64,000 bases of DNA from Undibacterium sp. CCC3.4 (GTDB lineage Bacteria; Pseudomonadota; Gammaproteobacteria; Burkholderiales; Burkholderiaceae_D), in NCBI RefSeq assembly GCF_034347425.1, contig NZ_CP133779.1, positions 3,100,001 through 3,164,000 on the forward strand, in the 5' to 3' direction. A model generated the notes under the pieces. It worked only from the letters and a program-made list of their open reading frames with translations, ran no database searches and had not been told where the DNA came from. Below are positions 26,565-35,290 of the stretch, piece after piece (within the stretch, counting starts at the first letter, position 1; each line of letters opens with the position of its first letter). Both the position numbers and the translations under genes were made by a program.

Positions 26565-27074
26565 ATGGGCTTACCCAGCAAACTGAAAGACTTCAACTTG
26601 TTCAACGATGGCCAGTCATATATGGGCCAGGTGCCGGAACTGACGCTACCTAAGTTGACGCGCAAGATGGAAGAGTACCGCGCCAGCGGCATGAGTGGCC
26701 CGGTCATGGTTGATTACGGCAATGAAGCCATCACGCTCGAATGGACCGCCGCCGGTCTGCTGATCGATGCGCTCAAACAGTACGGTGCGCACAGCCACCA
26801 TGCCGTGCAACTGCGCTTTGCCGGCGCATTTCAAAACGATGACACTGGCGAGGTATCGGCTATGGAAGTAGTGGTGCGTGGTCGGCACAAAGAAATCGAT
26901 ATGGGCAGCGCCAAGCATGCCACCGACACCGCGCATAAATACAGCACCAGCTGCAGCTATTACAAATTGACGGTCGATGGCGAGGTGCTGATCGAGCTCG
27001 ATTTCATGGGGGGCACGGAACAAATCGGTGGCAAAGATCGTCAGCGCAGTATTCGCCAAGCCATTGGACTATAA
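26565..27074 (+). CDS. FII: Tail tube protein (P2 gpFII)
   Basis: 169 aa. Family features are LPSKLKDFNLFNDGQSY at the start, MSGPVMVDYGNEAITLEW and the ending QIGGKDRQRSIRQAIGL. It has a good RBS (AAGGAGAA) 8 nt upstream and forms the inner tube of the contractile tail. Confidence 0.95.
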   Translation: MGLPSKLKDFNLFNDGQSYMGQVPELTLPKLTRKMEEYRASGMSGPVMVDYGNEAITLEWTAAGLLIDALKQYGAHSHHAVQLRFAGAFQNDDTGEVSAMEVVVRGRHKEIDMGSAKHATDTAHKYSTSCSYYKLTVDGEVLIELDFMGGTEQIGGKDRQRSIRQAIGL

Positions 27075-27136
27075 GTCCGGCACCAACGAATGGCTGTTAA
27101 TATTTTTTTTAAACAATGATTCAAACAAGGATGATC

Positions 27137-27457
27137 ATGAACCCAACAGACAAGCTCAGTAATGACAAGCCCATCAGTGTCACGCTCGATGAACCGATAC
27201 GACGTGGCGACACGCTGATTACCGAAATCGCATTACGCAAACCCAAGGCCGGCGAATTACGTGGCGTCTCGCTGGTCGACATTGCCAATCTCGACGTCAT
27301 CGCATTGCAAAAAATTTTACCGCGCATCAGTCAGCCCAGTCTGACCAACCACGAAGTCAACCATCTCGAACTGGCCGACCTGATGGCGCTCGGTGCGGAG
27401 GTGGCCTATTTTTTGGCGAAGAAGGCGGATCGGAACATGGTCTCCCCGACTGCGTAG
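27137..27457 (+). CDS. E: Tail assembly chaperone (P2 gpE)
   Basis: 106 aa from ATG 27137, preceded by AAGGATG; in-frame ATGs at 27116 and 27131 are alternatives. The family pattern SVTLDEPIRRGDTLIT and LRKPKAGELRGVSL is clear. A slippery heptamer TTTTTTG lies at 27409-27415 near the end and allows the E+E' product. Confidence 0.9.
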   Translation: MNPTDKLSNDKPISVTLDEPIRRGDTLITEIALRKPKAGELRGVSLVDIANLDVIALQKILPRISQPSLTNHEVNHLELADLMALGAEVAYFLAKKADRNMVSPTA

Positions 27458-27588
27458 AAAATGCCATGGCCGATATCGCCGTCGTCTTTCACTGGCCGCC
27501 GGCCGCACTCCATGCCTTGTCGCTGGTGGAATTGATGGATTGGCGTGAACGCGCCCGGGTACGTTCGTGTAGTGACAATGCTGTTTAA
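27137..27588 (+). CDS. Tail assembly chaperone gpE+E' by -1 frameshift
   Basis: The heptamer T TTT TTG (27409-27415) is in register with the E frame, exactly as in P2 gene E. A -1 shift continues into an open frame reading GLPDCVENAMADIA, VVFHWPPAALHALSL and VELMDWRERA up to TAA 27586-27588. That extension matches the E' family (hydrophobic WPP...L...WRxRA). The long form binds the tape measure during tail assembly. Confidence 0.85.
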
Positions 27589-27628
27589 GCGAGCGCCGTG
27601 ACGGCAAAAAATATAACAGGAATTTTCT

Positions 27629-30175
27629 ATGGCCGACCTGCGATTACAAGTCATACTGAGCGCCCTCGATAAGGTAACGGCACCGCTGAAAGCCATCCGC
27701 ACGGCAGCGCTGCCGACCTCTGCTGCCTTACACGCGACCCATGTGCGCTTGAAAGAGCTCAATGAGCAGCAGCGCACACTCGACCAATTTCGCACACTGC
27801 ACCAAGGTCTGCGCCTATCATCCACCGCACTCCATGAAACGCAAGAGCGTGTACAACAATTGGCGCGTAGTATCGCCGCCAGCGGCCAACCCAGCCGTGC
27901 CATGACACGCGAATTCAAGGCCGCGGTCACGGCGGCAAGCCGACTCAAAGCCGAGCACGCAAAACAAAACCAGCAATTACAGTGGATGCGTGATCGCTTG
28001 TCGGCCGCCGGCATCAGTACCAATGCACTGAGTAAAACGCAAATCGGATTAAGGCAAAGTATCCAGACCGCCAATGCCGAACTGACAGCACAGCAAAAAA
28101 AACTCAGCGCCCTGGCTGCGCAGCAGTCCCGTGCCGCCACCTTACGCAAACAATTCAGCAGCACCCGAGAATCGGCCGGGAAGCTTGCCATGGCGGGTGC
28201 GGGCAGCGTCGCCAGCGGCGGCGGACTGTTGATGAGCATGCGCAAAATACTGTTGCCTGGAATCGAATTCGATGCCGCCATGTCGCGCGTTCAGGCACTC
28301 AGTCGCAGTGAGAAAACAGCACCGGAATTCATCGCCATGCGTCAACAAGCCCGCGATCTCGGTGCCGGTACCAGCTTTACCGCCACCGAGGCGGCCGAAG
28401 GTCAAGGCTACCTGGCTATGGCCGGCTTTACCCCAGATCAAATTTTGCAATCGATGCCGGGCGTGCTCGCTGTTGCCAAGGCCGGCGGTGCCGATCTGGC
28501 GCGCAGCGCTGATCTCTCCTCAGATATTTTGACCAGCTTCGGCTTGAGGGCCGATCAGATGAGCCGCGTCGGCGATGTCTTGACAATGACCTTTACGACC
28601 GCCAACACCAATCTGGACATGCTGGGCGAAACCATGAAATACATCGGCCCGGTCGCCAAAGCCGCTGGTATGTCGCTCGAGCAAGCTGCGGCCATGGCCG
28701 GCTTGCTCGGCAATGTAGGCATCAAGAGCAGCCAGGCCGGCACTACCTTGCGCGCCATGCTGCTGCGGCTGGCCGCGCCGACTGCCGCTACCAGCAAAGC
28801 GCTCAAACACCTCGGCGTCGCCGCCGTTGACCTGCACGGCAATGTACGCGACATCCCCAATGTGCTGCGCGATGTCGCCCGCGCCACAGACAAAATGGGC
28901 AGCGGCAAACGACTGAGCTTCTTGAAAATGATCTTCGGCGAAGAACCGGCCGCCGGCATGGCTGAACTGATTGCCCAGCAAGGTGCCGATGGCATTGGCA
29001 ACTATGTCCGCATTATCGACGCCTCGGGCGGCACCGCAGAAAAAGTCGCGCACGTCATGGCAAACAATTTACAAGGCGATTTACAAACCCTGACCTCTGC
29101 CTGGGAAAATTTCGGCATTACCGCTTCCGAGACCATCGACGGTCCCCTGCGCGACCTGACCCAGCGCATCAGAGAGCACATCAACGCGGTAACAACTTGG
29201 GCGCAGCAGCATCCCGCGCTCACCGCTATGCTGCTGAAAACGGCACTGGTCGTCGGCAGCCTGTTAGTACTCCTGGCCGGCCTGGCACTGGTGAGCGCAA
29301 CGCTGATCGTTCCCATGGCGGCACTCAAACTCGCGCTGGGTCTGCTCGGCCTGCAAGGCGGCTTGCTCTCGACCGTGCTGGTCGGATTGCGTACCGCCTT
29401 GCGCCTGCTCCTGAGCTTGCTGCTTGGGCTAGGCCGCGCCTTACTCATGAACCCGATCGGTTTAGCAATCACAGCCTTCGCGCTGTCCGCCCTGTTGATC
29501 TATACCTACTGGGAACCGATCAAAGGATTTTTCAACGGCCTGTGGAACGGCATTACGGCACGCTTTGAACAAGCCAAGCAAAGCCTGCGCGACCTCACGA
29601 CTGGCATCGGGAACGACCTCAGCAACGCCGTGCGCAACGGGTTCGGTATCGACCTCCCGACCACCTTTACCGAATTCGGTGCCGGCCTGATGAACGGTTT
29701 CGTCAAGGGCATCACCGGCGCGCTGAGCCGTGTCAAAACCAGCATCACCAGCGCAGCTGAGAGCGTGATCATCTGGTTTAAAGACAAACTCGGCATCCGC
29801 AGCCCCAGCCGCGTCTTTGCACTGTTCGGCGACGACACCATGCAAGGCTTGGCACTCGGTCTCAGTCGCAGCGAAGCTGTCCCCCTGCGCCAGGTCAGCG
29901 GTATCGCAAAACGCTTGGCACAGATTGGCGCTGACGTGACGCTCGGCGCGGCTCTGCCAGGCACGATCACTCCAGCGCTGGCCTTCGATACCCGCGCGGC
30001 GCTGGCCCCGGCAAAAGCCGAGGGCACGCTGATCCAGGGCGACACCATCACGATCACGATCAACCCCGCACCCGGCATGGACGAAGCTGCCATTGCCAAA
30101 GCCGTTGCCAAAGCCCTGGAACAACGCGACCGGCAAAAAGCGGCCCGCTGGCGCTCACGCCTGGCCGATGACTAA
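27629..30175 (+). CDS. T: Tail tape measure protein (P2 gpT)
   Basis: 848 aa. The start LRLQVILSALDKVTAPLKAI, the TP901 core (GIEFDAAMSRVQAL, TSFTATEAAEGQGYLAMAG) and long helices are typical. Two to three hydrophobic segments lie at about residues 535-620. The C-terminus has WFKDKLGIRSPSRVFALFG, a common tape-measure motif. Length sets the tail length, comparable to P2 gpT (815 aa). Confidence 0.93.
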   Translation: MADLRLQVILSALDKVTAPLKAIRTAALPTSAALHATHVRLKELNEQQRTLDQFRTLHQGLRLSSTALHETQERVQQLARSIAASGQPSRAMTREFKAAVTAASRLKAEHAKQNQQLQWMRDRLSAAGISTNALSKTQIGLRQSIQTANAELTAQQKKLSALAAQQSRAATLRKQFSSTRESAGKLAMAGAGSVASGGGLLMSMRKILLPGIEFDAAMSRVQALSRSEKTAPEFIAMRQQARDLGAGTSFTATEAAEGQGYLAMAGFTPDQILQSMPGVLAVAKAGGADLARSADLSSDILTSFGLRADQMSRVGDVLTMTFTTANTNLDMLGETMKYIGPVAKAAGMSLEQAAAMAGLLGNVGIKSSQAGTTLRAMLLRLAAPTAATSKALKHLGVAAVDLHGNVRDIPNVLRDVARATDKMGSGKRLSFLKMIFGEEPAAGMAELIAQQGADGIGNYVRIIDASGGTAEKVAHVMANNLQGDLQTLTSAWENFGITASETIDGPLRDLTQRIREHINAVTTWAQQHPALTAMLLKTALVVGSLLVLLAGLALVSATLIVPMAALKLALGLLGLQGGLLSTVLVGLRTALRLLLSLLLGLGRALLMNPIGLAITAFALSALLIYTYWEPIKGFFNGLWNGITARFEQAKQSLRDLTTGIGNDLSNAVRNGFGIDLPTTFTEFGAGLMNGFVKGITGALSRVKTSITSAAESVIIWFKDKLGIRSPSRVFALFGDDTMQGLALGLSRSEAVPLRQVSGIAKRLAQIGADVTLGAALPGTITPALAFDTRAALAPAKAEGTLIQGDTITITINPAPGMDEAAIAKAVAKALEQRDRQKAARWRSRLADD

Positions 30176-30208
30176 TCCCATAAAGAAAGAAGGAAGGAAG
30201 AAAATACC

Positions 30209-30727
30209 ATGATGATGGCCTTAGGCATGTTTGTCTTCAGTCTCTCCACCCTCGCTTACCAGGAATTACAACGCCAAACCGACTGGAAGCACCCCGGTAA
30301 CAGCCGCGTCGGCCGCCGCGACGCCTACCAGTTCACCGGCAAGGGCGAAGACAGCATCACACTCTCCGGCTGGCTGGCCCCCGAACTGAGCGGCAGCCTG
30401 TATGCGCTCGATGCCTTGCGACTCATGGCCGACACCGGCAAAGCCTGGATACTGATACAAGGTAGCGGTCGTATTGTCGGCACCTTTGTCATCACCAGCA
30501 TGACGGAAAACAAAACCCACTTGGCCGCCAACGGCAACCCGGCACGCCTTGATTTCACCATCGTACTCAAGCGTACCGATGACAACGTCCCCAGTCTGCT
30601 CAGCAGCTTGGGCGACCCCGGCAGCATAAAAAATATGCTCGGCCTCGACGGCTTGAGAAAAACGGCAGATGAAGCGCTGCGCGACATCCAATCCGGCCTG
30701 GGCAGTTTCACCGGAAGCCGCCAATGA
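30209..30727 (+). CDS. U: Tail protein (P2 gpU)
   Basis: 172 aa, preceded by AAGGAAGGAAG. Three consecutive ATG codons at 30209-30217 leave the exact start open. Features are ALGMFVFSLSTLAYQELQRQ and NSRVGRRDAYQFTGKGEDS. It terminates the tail tube and overlaps D by 4 nt. Confidence 0.93.
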   Translation: MMMALGMFVFSLSTLAYQELQRQTDWKHPGNSRVGRRDAYQFTGKGEDSITLSGWLAPELSGSLYALDALRLMADTGKAWILIQGSGRIVGTFVITSMTENKTHLAANGNPARLDFTIVLKRTDDNVPSLLSSLGDPGSIKNMLGLDGLRKTADEALRDIQSGLGSFTGSRQ

Positions 30728-32004
30728 GCCATCCACAAGCGGCCTTCAAGATTACCCTCGATGAGCAAGATCTCACCGCGCGCATCGCCCCGCGTTTGCT
30801 CAGCCTGACATTGAGCGAAGCCTCTGGCGATGACAGCGATCAGCTCGATTTACAGCTTGACGATGCCGATGGCCAGCTCGCGCTGCCACCGCGTGGCGCG
30901 ACGATACGCCTGCAGATAGGCTGGGCCGAATCTGGCCAATCAGGCCAATCAGGCGGCGCATATGGCCTGATCGACAAAGGCAGTTTCACCGTCGATGAAA
31001 TCGAACACAGCGGCGCGCCCGACACACTGACCCTGCGCGCGCGCACGGCCAACCTGATCGATCAATTTCGGCTGGCCCAAGACAACAGCTTTCACGCCAC
31101 CACTTTAGGCAGCATCATCGAGCTGATCGCATTCAGAAACGAACTGGCAGCCGGCATCGCTGAGAGCTTGCGCGATATCCTCGTCGCCCATGTTGATCAA
31201 ACCAGAGAATCGGATGCCGCATTTTTGCGTCGCCTTGGAAAACAATATGATGCCGTCGCCACCGTCAAAAACCATACCCTGCTGTTCTTACCTATTAACC
31301 AGAGCCGCGCCTTATCGGGCAAGGAATTAGCCGTGATACGCTTGAACCGGCACAGCGGTGACAGCCACCGCTACCATAGCGCCGAACGCGAGCACTACAG
31401 CGGCGTGCGCGCCTTTTGGTATGACTCGCAAGAAGCGATGCGACGTAGCGTCGTCGCCGGCGCGCCCGGCAACAGCAAACGGCTGCGCAGCACCTACGCC
31501 ACCCCAGCCGAAGCGCGCCAAGCCGCGCAAGCCGAATGGCAGCGGCAGCAGCGCGGCTTGGCCACCCTCGAACTCACACTGGCCCTCGGTAACCCGGCCC
31601 TGATGCCGCAATCGCCCGTCATCGTCAACGGTTACAAAGACGAAATCGATCAAACCGCTTGGCTGGCCGTCAAAGTCAGCCATCAGCTCAGCGCTGCCGG
31701 TTTCACTACTCGCCTCGAACTCGCAACGCTCACTGCGCCGGCCGATACGGAGGGCGAAGGGGACGATCAGGCTGATACGGATCCCGACCCGGACATCACC
31801 GGTGTGGCAGCCAAATGGCATGACAGCATCAGTAAAAACCAAGGGCGCGCGATTGCAGGTGCCGGTGCCAAACTCAAAACCTTAACGTACAGCTACGCCA
31901 GCAAACAATCCGCCCAGCGCGCCGCAAACTTGGAATGGGCCAAGATACGAGAACGCCGCGAAATGCTCTTGGAGAACCAGCGCGGTGATAAGAATAGTGC
32001 CTAA
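30724..32004 (+). CDS. D: Late control / baseplate hub protein (P2 gpD)
   Basis: 426 aa, slightly longer than P2 gpD (387). The start FKITLDEQDLTARIAPRLLSL, DQLDLQLDDADGQLALPPRG and TLTLRARTANL are typical of the gpD/gp27-like hub. The C-terminal extension (YASKQSAQRAANLEWAKI) resembles the Ala-rich repeat tails of this group. It is the last gene of the tail operon. Confidence 0.92.
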   Translation: MSHPQAAFKITLDEQDLTARIAPRLLSLTLSEASGDDSDQLDLQLDDADGQLALPPRGATIRLQIGWAESGQSGQSGGAYGLIDKGSFTVDEIEHSGAPDTLTLRARTANLIDQFRLAQDNSFHATTLGSIIELIAFRNELAAGIAESLRDILVAHVDQTRESDAAFLRRLGKQYDAVATVKNHTLLFLPINQSRALSGKELAVIRLNRHSGDSHRYHSAEREHYSGVRAFWYDSQEAMRRSVVAGAPGNSKRLRSTYATPAEARQAAQAEWQRQQRGLATLELTLALGNPALMPQSPVIVNGYKDEIDQTAWLAVKVSHQLSAAGFTTRLELATLTAPADTEGEGDDQADTDPDPDITGVAAKWHDSISKNQGRAIAGAGAKLKTLTYSYASKQSAQRAANLEWAKIRERREMLLENQRGDKNSA

Positions 32005-32083
32005 ATGCATAGCAATGCAACGAAAAAAATCGGTAAAATGCCTCGTCAAGCAGCACTAACCCTGCGCAAGGAGGACAGCATCG

Positions 32084-32566
32084 ATGCCTTATTTCAAGAC
32101 TCATTTCAGGACTATCCTGCTCGTGTTGTTAAGCCTCGCGGCCGCAAGCGCCCCAGCACAAACACACTGCACCAGTGACGACATGGGCGCACCACACTGC
32201 AGCACTATCGAGGGCAATGTGCTGCGCCAGACGCCCGATGGTTCCGGTGGCACCCGCATCACCGACAGCAAGGGACAAGTCACGCGCATCAGGCCCGATG
32301 GCTCAGGCGGTAGCATACGCACCGATTCCAAAGGGCATGTCACACGCATGCGCCCCGACGGCTCCGGTGGCACCCTCATCACCGATTCCCAGGGCCATGT
32401 CTCACGCCTGCGACCCGATGGGTCCGGCGGCAGCCTCATCACCGACGCCAAAGGCCAAGTGACACGCATGCGCCCCGATGGTGCCGGTGGCAAACGCATC
32501 ACCGGTCCAAACGGGCAGGTAACACGTTGCACACCAGATGGCAGTGGCGGGAGCCGATGTCAGTAA
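32084..32566 (+). CDS. Exported protein made of ~20-residue tandem repeats
   Basis: 160 aa with a Sec signal peptide (ILLVLLSLAAASAPAQ). Six to seven imperfect repeats of about 20 residues follow, each with the core RMRPDGSGG then an I(T)D(S)KGQV segment. This layout suggests short beta-hairpins stacked like a YD-type or solenoid repeat. A cysteine lies before and after the array (HC.., RC..). It stands alone after the tail operon, a usual moron site in P2-like prophages. Function unknown; periplasmic or surface-exposed by signal peptide. Confidence 0.75.
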   Translation: MPYFKTHFRTILLVLLSLAAASAPAQTHCTSDDMGAPHCSTIEGNVLRQTPDGSGGTRITDSKGQVTRIRPDGSGGSIRTDSKGHVTRMRPDGSGGTLITDSQGHVSRLRPDGSGGSLITDAKGQVTRMRPDGAGGKRITGPNGQVTRCTPDGSGGSRCQ

Positions 32567-32587
32567 GCGGGATTCAGGGTAGGTGGT

Positions 32588-32917
32588 TTAATCCAGCATC
32601 CACCCGACCAATAACACCCCAGCTCCCAGCGCCGCAAGCAAACCCACCACCGCCTTACAAACCCAGCGTAAAACGGTGATGCCAATACCAGACTTGCGAG
32701 CCGAAAACAGGCGCATCACACTGCCATGACCAGTGCGGCAAAAATAACCCATGCGTCCGCGCCGCAGCTTCACACAATAGTTCGCCTTCTCAGGGTCGCT
32801 GTTGATATAAATATGCATCGCATTATGTTGGGCGTTTCTTGCATACGACGAACCCAATACTGCTTGGCCGACATGGAATGTAGATTTGGATGCGGATGGA
32901 GTGATGTCGGCTGTCAT
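32588..32917 (-). CDS. Unknown protein with one C-terminal transmembrane helix
   Basis: 109 aa. The first ~70 residues are soluble with two cysteines (NYCVKLRRGRMGYFCRTGHG) and the end is a membrane helix (AVVGLLAALGAGVLLVGWML). Its start overlaps the repressor stop by 4 nt (ATGA), so it is translated from the repressor mRNA in the lysogen. A lysogenic-conversion role such as superinfection exclusion is possible but not shown. Confidence 0.6.
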   Translation of the reverse strand: MTADITPSASKSTFHVGQAVLGSSYARNAQHNAMHIYINSDPEKANYCVKLRRGRMGYFCRTGHGSVMRLFSARKSGIGITVLRWVCKAVVGLLAALGAGVLLVGWMLD

Positions 32918-33351
32918 TGTTTTTTACTGGGCGTTCCTTTCCCAACAGTAAAATTCAGTGGTCCATGCACATCCTGATCACCCTGCACCACCTGACCGAC
33001 TTCCCCTTTAATCACCGTCCGCTTCCAGTCTTCGGATACCGTCAACAGGCCGTGCAGCATCCCGAGGACACCGGCTTGACCACGCACATCGAGCGAGCGA
33101 AAATTTTGCAGCAATTCATTTTCATCCTCATTGAGCGACTCCTCATGGCTGACACCGGTGAGCAGATACAAGATATCGACGCCTGCCTTCGCCAGCTTTT
33201 CCAAATACACCGAGTCCGGTCGGCGCTCACCGCTTTCATAATTCAACTGTGTATCCTTGGTCACGCCGCCCAAGGCCGCAAACTTCTCTTGATTAAAGCC
33301 AAGTCTCTTGCGCTCGGCACGTAAACGCTGATTAAAATTAGACATAAGCAT
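32914..33351 (-). CDS. XRE-family phage repressor, paralogue A
   Basis: 145 aa; the start may be the third codon ATG (33345). An HTH_XRE domain fills residues 1-70 (RLRAERKRLGFNQEKFAALG ... YESGERRPDSVYLEKL), followed by a linker and a C-terminal stretch GEVGQVVQGDQDVHGPLNF. The same layout is found in the protein at 34048, including the Gly-rich C-terminal motif, so the two arose by duplication. It probably maintains lysogeny or regulates the membrane protein gene co-transcribed with it. Confidence 0.8.
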   Translation of the reverse strand: MLMSNFNQRLRAERKRLGFNQEKFAALGGVTKDTQLNYESGERRPDSVYLEKLAKAGVDILYLLTGVSHEESLNEDENELLQNFRSLDVRGQAGVLGMLHGLLTVSEDWKRTVIKGEVGQVVQGDQDVHGPLNFTVGKGTPSKKQ

Positions 33352-33604
33352 TTTTTTATGTTGACATAGGGTCGTTTGACCACCATATTAATCCTAACCC
33401 GTAACCACTCTTAATCATACATGATGAGTCTAGCGTCCTTTCCTCATCGCGCGCCAAAAATACCTTTTGCAGTCCCATTGGCCTTGCGTCTCGCCATCGA
33501 AGAACTGGCAAAAACAAACCAATAATTTCGAATAAGCAAAATTAGTAAATAGCACAAGGCGGCCATACGCCGCTTTGTGCTTTGTGTTTATTCAGTGCTA
33601 GGCG
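33352..33604. other. Intergenic region upstream of repressor A
   Basis: No gene seen. Next to the repressor start is a possible operator, the inverted repeat GGTC-GTTT-GACC (about 33368-33379). It lies between TTGACA (33361) and a TATTAA-like box that could be a rightward promoter. Confidence 0.4.
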
Positions 33605-34009
33605 CTACTCACGTCCAGCATGCGTTATTCCAAGTATAAAAATATCGAGCTGATCGCTGGTTATCTGTCCCATTTTCAAACACTCCTTTTCGCCACCTTC
33701 AAATACCATTCCTTGATAAGCATGGCGATTTAATACTCTGATACTTTTAATGCCTCTCCATGCTTTTGGTTTTTCCCATAGCGTTGAGCAAATAGAAAAA
33801 ATAGCCTGCGTATAAATTTTTTGCGTCACTCGGTCCTCCTTTGTGACTATTGTTAAGACGTCATCTGGAATAAGTTTCATGCTAAGGGGTTGCCAAGGGA
33901 GTAAAACTTTCTGAATGGCTTCAGGAACAGGACGTGCGTCAGCGGATGGGACACCAAGCACCAATGACAATAGTAATGCGCTAAAAAAATTTTCATTTCG
34001 TTTTTGCAA
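33605..34009 (-). CDS. Unknown exported protein
   Basis: 134 aa from TTG 34009, with a probable signal peptide (FFSALLLSLVLGVPSADA). The mature part has two to three cysteines (ICSTLWEK, EKECLKMG) and mixed alpha/beta character. No family recognised. It sits between the two repressor genes on the same strand, so it may be expressed from the prophage in the lysogen. Confidence 0.6.
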   Translation of the reverse strand: MQKRNENFFSALLLSLVLGVPSADARPVPEAIQKVLLPWQPLSMKLIPDDVLTIVTKEDRVTQKIYTQAIFSICSTLWEKPKAWRGIKSIRVLNRHAYQGMVFEGGEKECLKMGQITSDQLDIFILGITHAGRE

Positions 34010-34047
34010 AATGGTGGATTGTAAAAATTTTGCTATTTTTTGAGTGT

Positions 34048-34485
34048 CTATTGCTTATTTTTTTTGCGCCCTACATTGATTGTCTGAGGCCCAGTAATAT
34101 CGCCGGTGATCTGCTGACCGACGTCACCATGGAACGTTATCGTTTGTTTACGATTTTCAGGTTTCGGTGGTTTGGCTTCAGCGATACCCTCAGCGACGCC
34201 TAGTAAACGGGCCTGGCCTTTCATTCCCAGTGCTCTGTATGCAGTGAGAAGCTCATTTTCATCCGGCGTGATCGTGGTATTCGAAACCACTCCAGTTAAT
34301 ACGAATTGGACATCAACGCCAATAGTTGAAATTAAGGCCAAATACTCAGCATTTGGCACCAGCTTTCCCTGCTCCCAATCAATTTGAGAACGCTTGGAAG
34401 CATCACCAACGATAGCAAACTCAGCCTGACTATATCCAAGTCGCTCGCGCTCTGTTTTTAAACGGGCCCCTATTTTTTTTCGCAA
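34048..34485 (-). CDS. XRE-family phage repressor, paralogue B
   Basis: 145 aa from TTG 34485; no ATG in frame. The HTH_XRE domain is RLKTERERLGYSQAEFAIVG ... WEQGKLVPNAEYLALI, and the C-terminal motif is GDVGQQITGDITGPQTINVG. It is divergent from the early operon across a 16-bp perfect palindrome (34508-34523), which fits the CI/C position of P2-like phages. It is therefore the better candidate for the main immunity repressor. Confidence 0.85.
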   Translation of the reverse strand: MRKKIGARLKTERERLGYSQAEFAIVGDASKRSQIDWEQGKLVPNAEYLALISTIGVDVQFVLTGVVSNTTITPDENELLTAYRALGMKGQARLLGVAEGIAEAKPPKPENRKQTITFHGDVGQQITGDITGPQTINVGRKKNKQ

Positions 34486-34507
34486 TTTTTCACCATTTTC
34501 TTTACAA

Positions 34508-34523
34508 GTGCGAAATTTCGCAC
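34508..34523. promoter_or_regulatory. Operator candidate of the immunity region
   Basis: The perfect palindrome GTGCGAAATTTCGCAC lies in the 81-bp gap between the leftward repressor B and the rightward early operon. Position and symmetry fit a repressor dimer site controlling the early promoter. Confidence 0.7.
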
Positions 34524-34566
34524 TATATTTACGTCATTGCTAAGTAACGTATACAAATCATATCCT

Positions 34567-34779
34567 ATGAACACCATAGACCCAACCTCAAGCACCGAAA
34601 TTGAGCAAATTTCCAAGCCGATCACAGTGCGTCTACACCCAGAAGAGCTAGCCAAGGTCGAACGTTATGCCAAGGAAGATCACCGCACCCGCGCCTCGTT
34701 TCTGCGTGTCATGACCTTACGTGGACTTGCTGCCTACGAAAAAGAATACGACACCACCATCGCCAGTACGACTGCTTGA
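34567..34779 (+). CDS. Ribbon-helix-helix-type early regulator
   Basis: 70 aa from ATG 34567. The segment KPITVRLHPEELAKVERYA followed by RASFLRVMTLRGL fits an Arc/CopG/MetJ-type ribbon-helix-helix DNA-binding fold (beta strand with alternating residues, then two helices). It is the first gene of the early operon, facing repressor B, so a Cro/Cox-like role is a plausible inference. Confidence 0.7.
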   Translation: MNTIDPTSSTEIEQISKPITVRLHPEELAKVERYAKEDHRTRASFLRVMTLRGLAAYEKEYDTTIASTTA

Positions 34780-34796
34780 TCGAGGAAAATATCGCC

Positions 34797-34940
34797 ATGT
34801 CAATTCGTGTCAAGCATGGGCTTGAAAGCGATGATCAGGCATTCGAATGGCTCGTCAAATTCGCCTTGCGTGAAGGTGTTAAAAAAATCACCGGCCGAGG
34901 CCGGGCGCTATATGCAATAGAGAGGAAACCACCAGCATGA
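34797..34940 (+). CDS. Small early protein of 47 residues
   Basis: ATG 34797 to TGA 34938-34940, preceded by GAGGAAAA. The protein starts MSIRVKHGLESDDQAFEWL and includes a basic segment (GVKKITGRGRALYAIERK). Its stop overlaps the Ogr-like start (ATGA), which supports real translation. Function unknown. Confidence 0.6.
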   Translation: MSIRVKHGLESDDQAFEWLVKFALREGVKKITGRGRALYAIERKPPA

Positions 34941-35194
34941 GAGTCATCAGCCTACCTTGTCCGCACTGCGAACAACCCGTGCGCGCGATAAAAAGCCGCA
35001 CCATGTCGCCGATGTTTAAAGAAATCACCTACCGCTGCAATAACCCGGACTGCGGCCACGTGTTCATCGCCGGCCTCGAAGTATTGCGCACCATCTCACT
35101 CTCAGCGACGCCGAACTGCCTGATGAAAATCCCGATCTCTCAGCACGTGCGCAGCAGCGCGATCAAGCAATTGTCGCTCAATCTGTCCGGATGA
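34937..35194 (+). CDS. ogr: Ogr/Delta-type zinc-finger transcription activator
   Basis: 85 aa. The Ogr/Delta pattern is clear: CPHCEQPVRA, a Ser/Thr/Arg segment, then YRCNNPDCGHVF, giving four zinc-binding cysteines, followed by LRTISLSATP. In P2 Ogr switches on late operons by contacting the RNA polymerase alpha subunit. Here it sits in the early operon, not after gene D as in P2. Confidence 0.87.
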   Translation: MRVISLPCPHCEQPVRAIKSRTMSPMFKEITYRCNNPDCGHVFIAGLEVLRTISLSATPNCLMKIPISQHVRSSAIKQLSLNLSG

Positions 35195-35290
35195 CGCGCA
35201 GCGCCTGATTCATTCCCCTCTGTGAGTAATGACACCTCATGCCGGTATTGCGGCGTGTGGGACTTTTTTACCTCAAATTTTGGAGCCACC

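Noticed and set aside
29002..30136. Long antisense frames over the tape measure gene
   Set aside because: Typical shadows of a high-GC gene with biased codon use; the sense frame is a clear gpT.
32101..32532. Long antisense frame over the tandem-repeat gene
   Set aside because: It mirrors the sense-strand repeats and has no signal of its own; the sense frame has a signal peptide.
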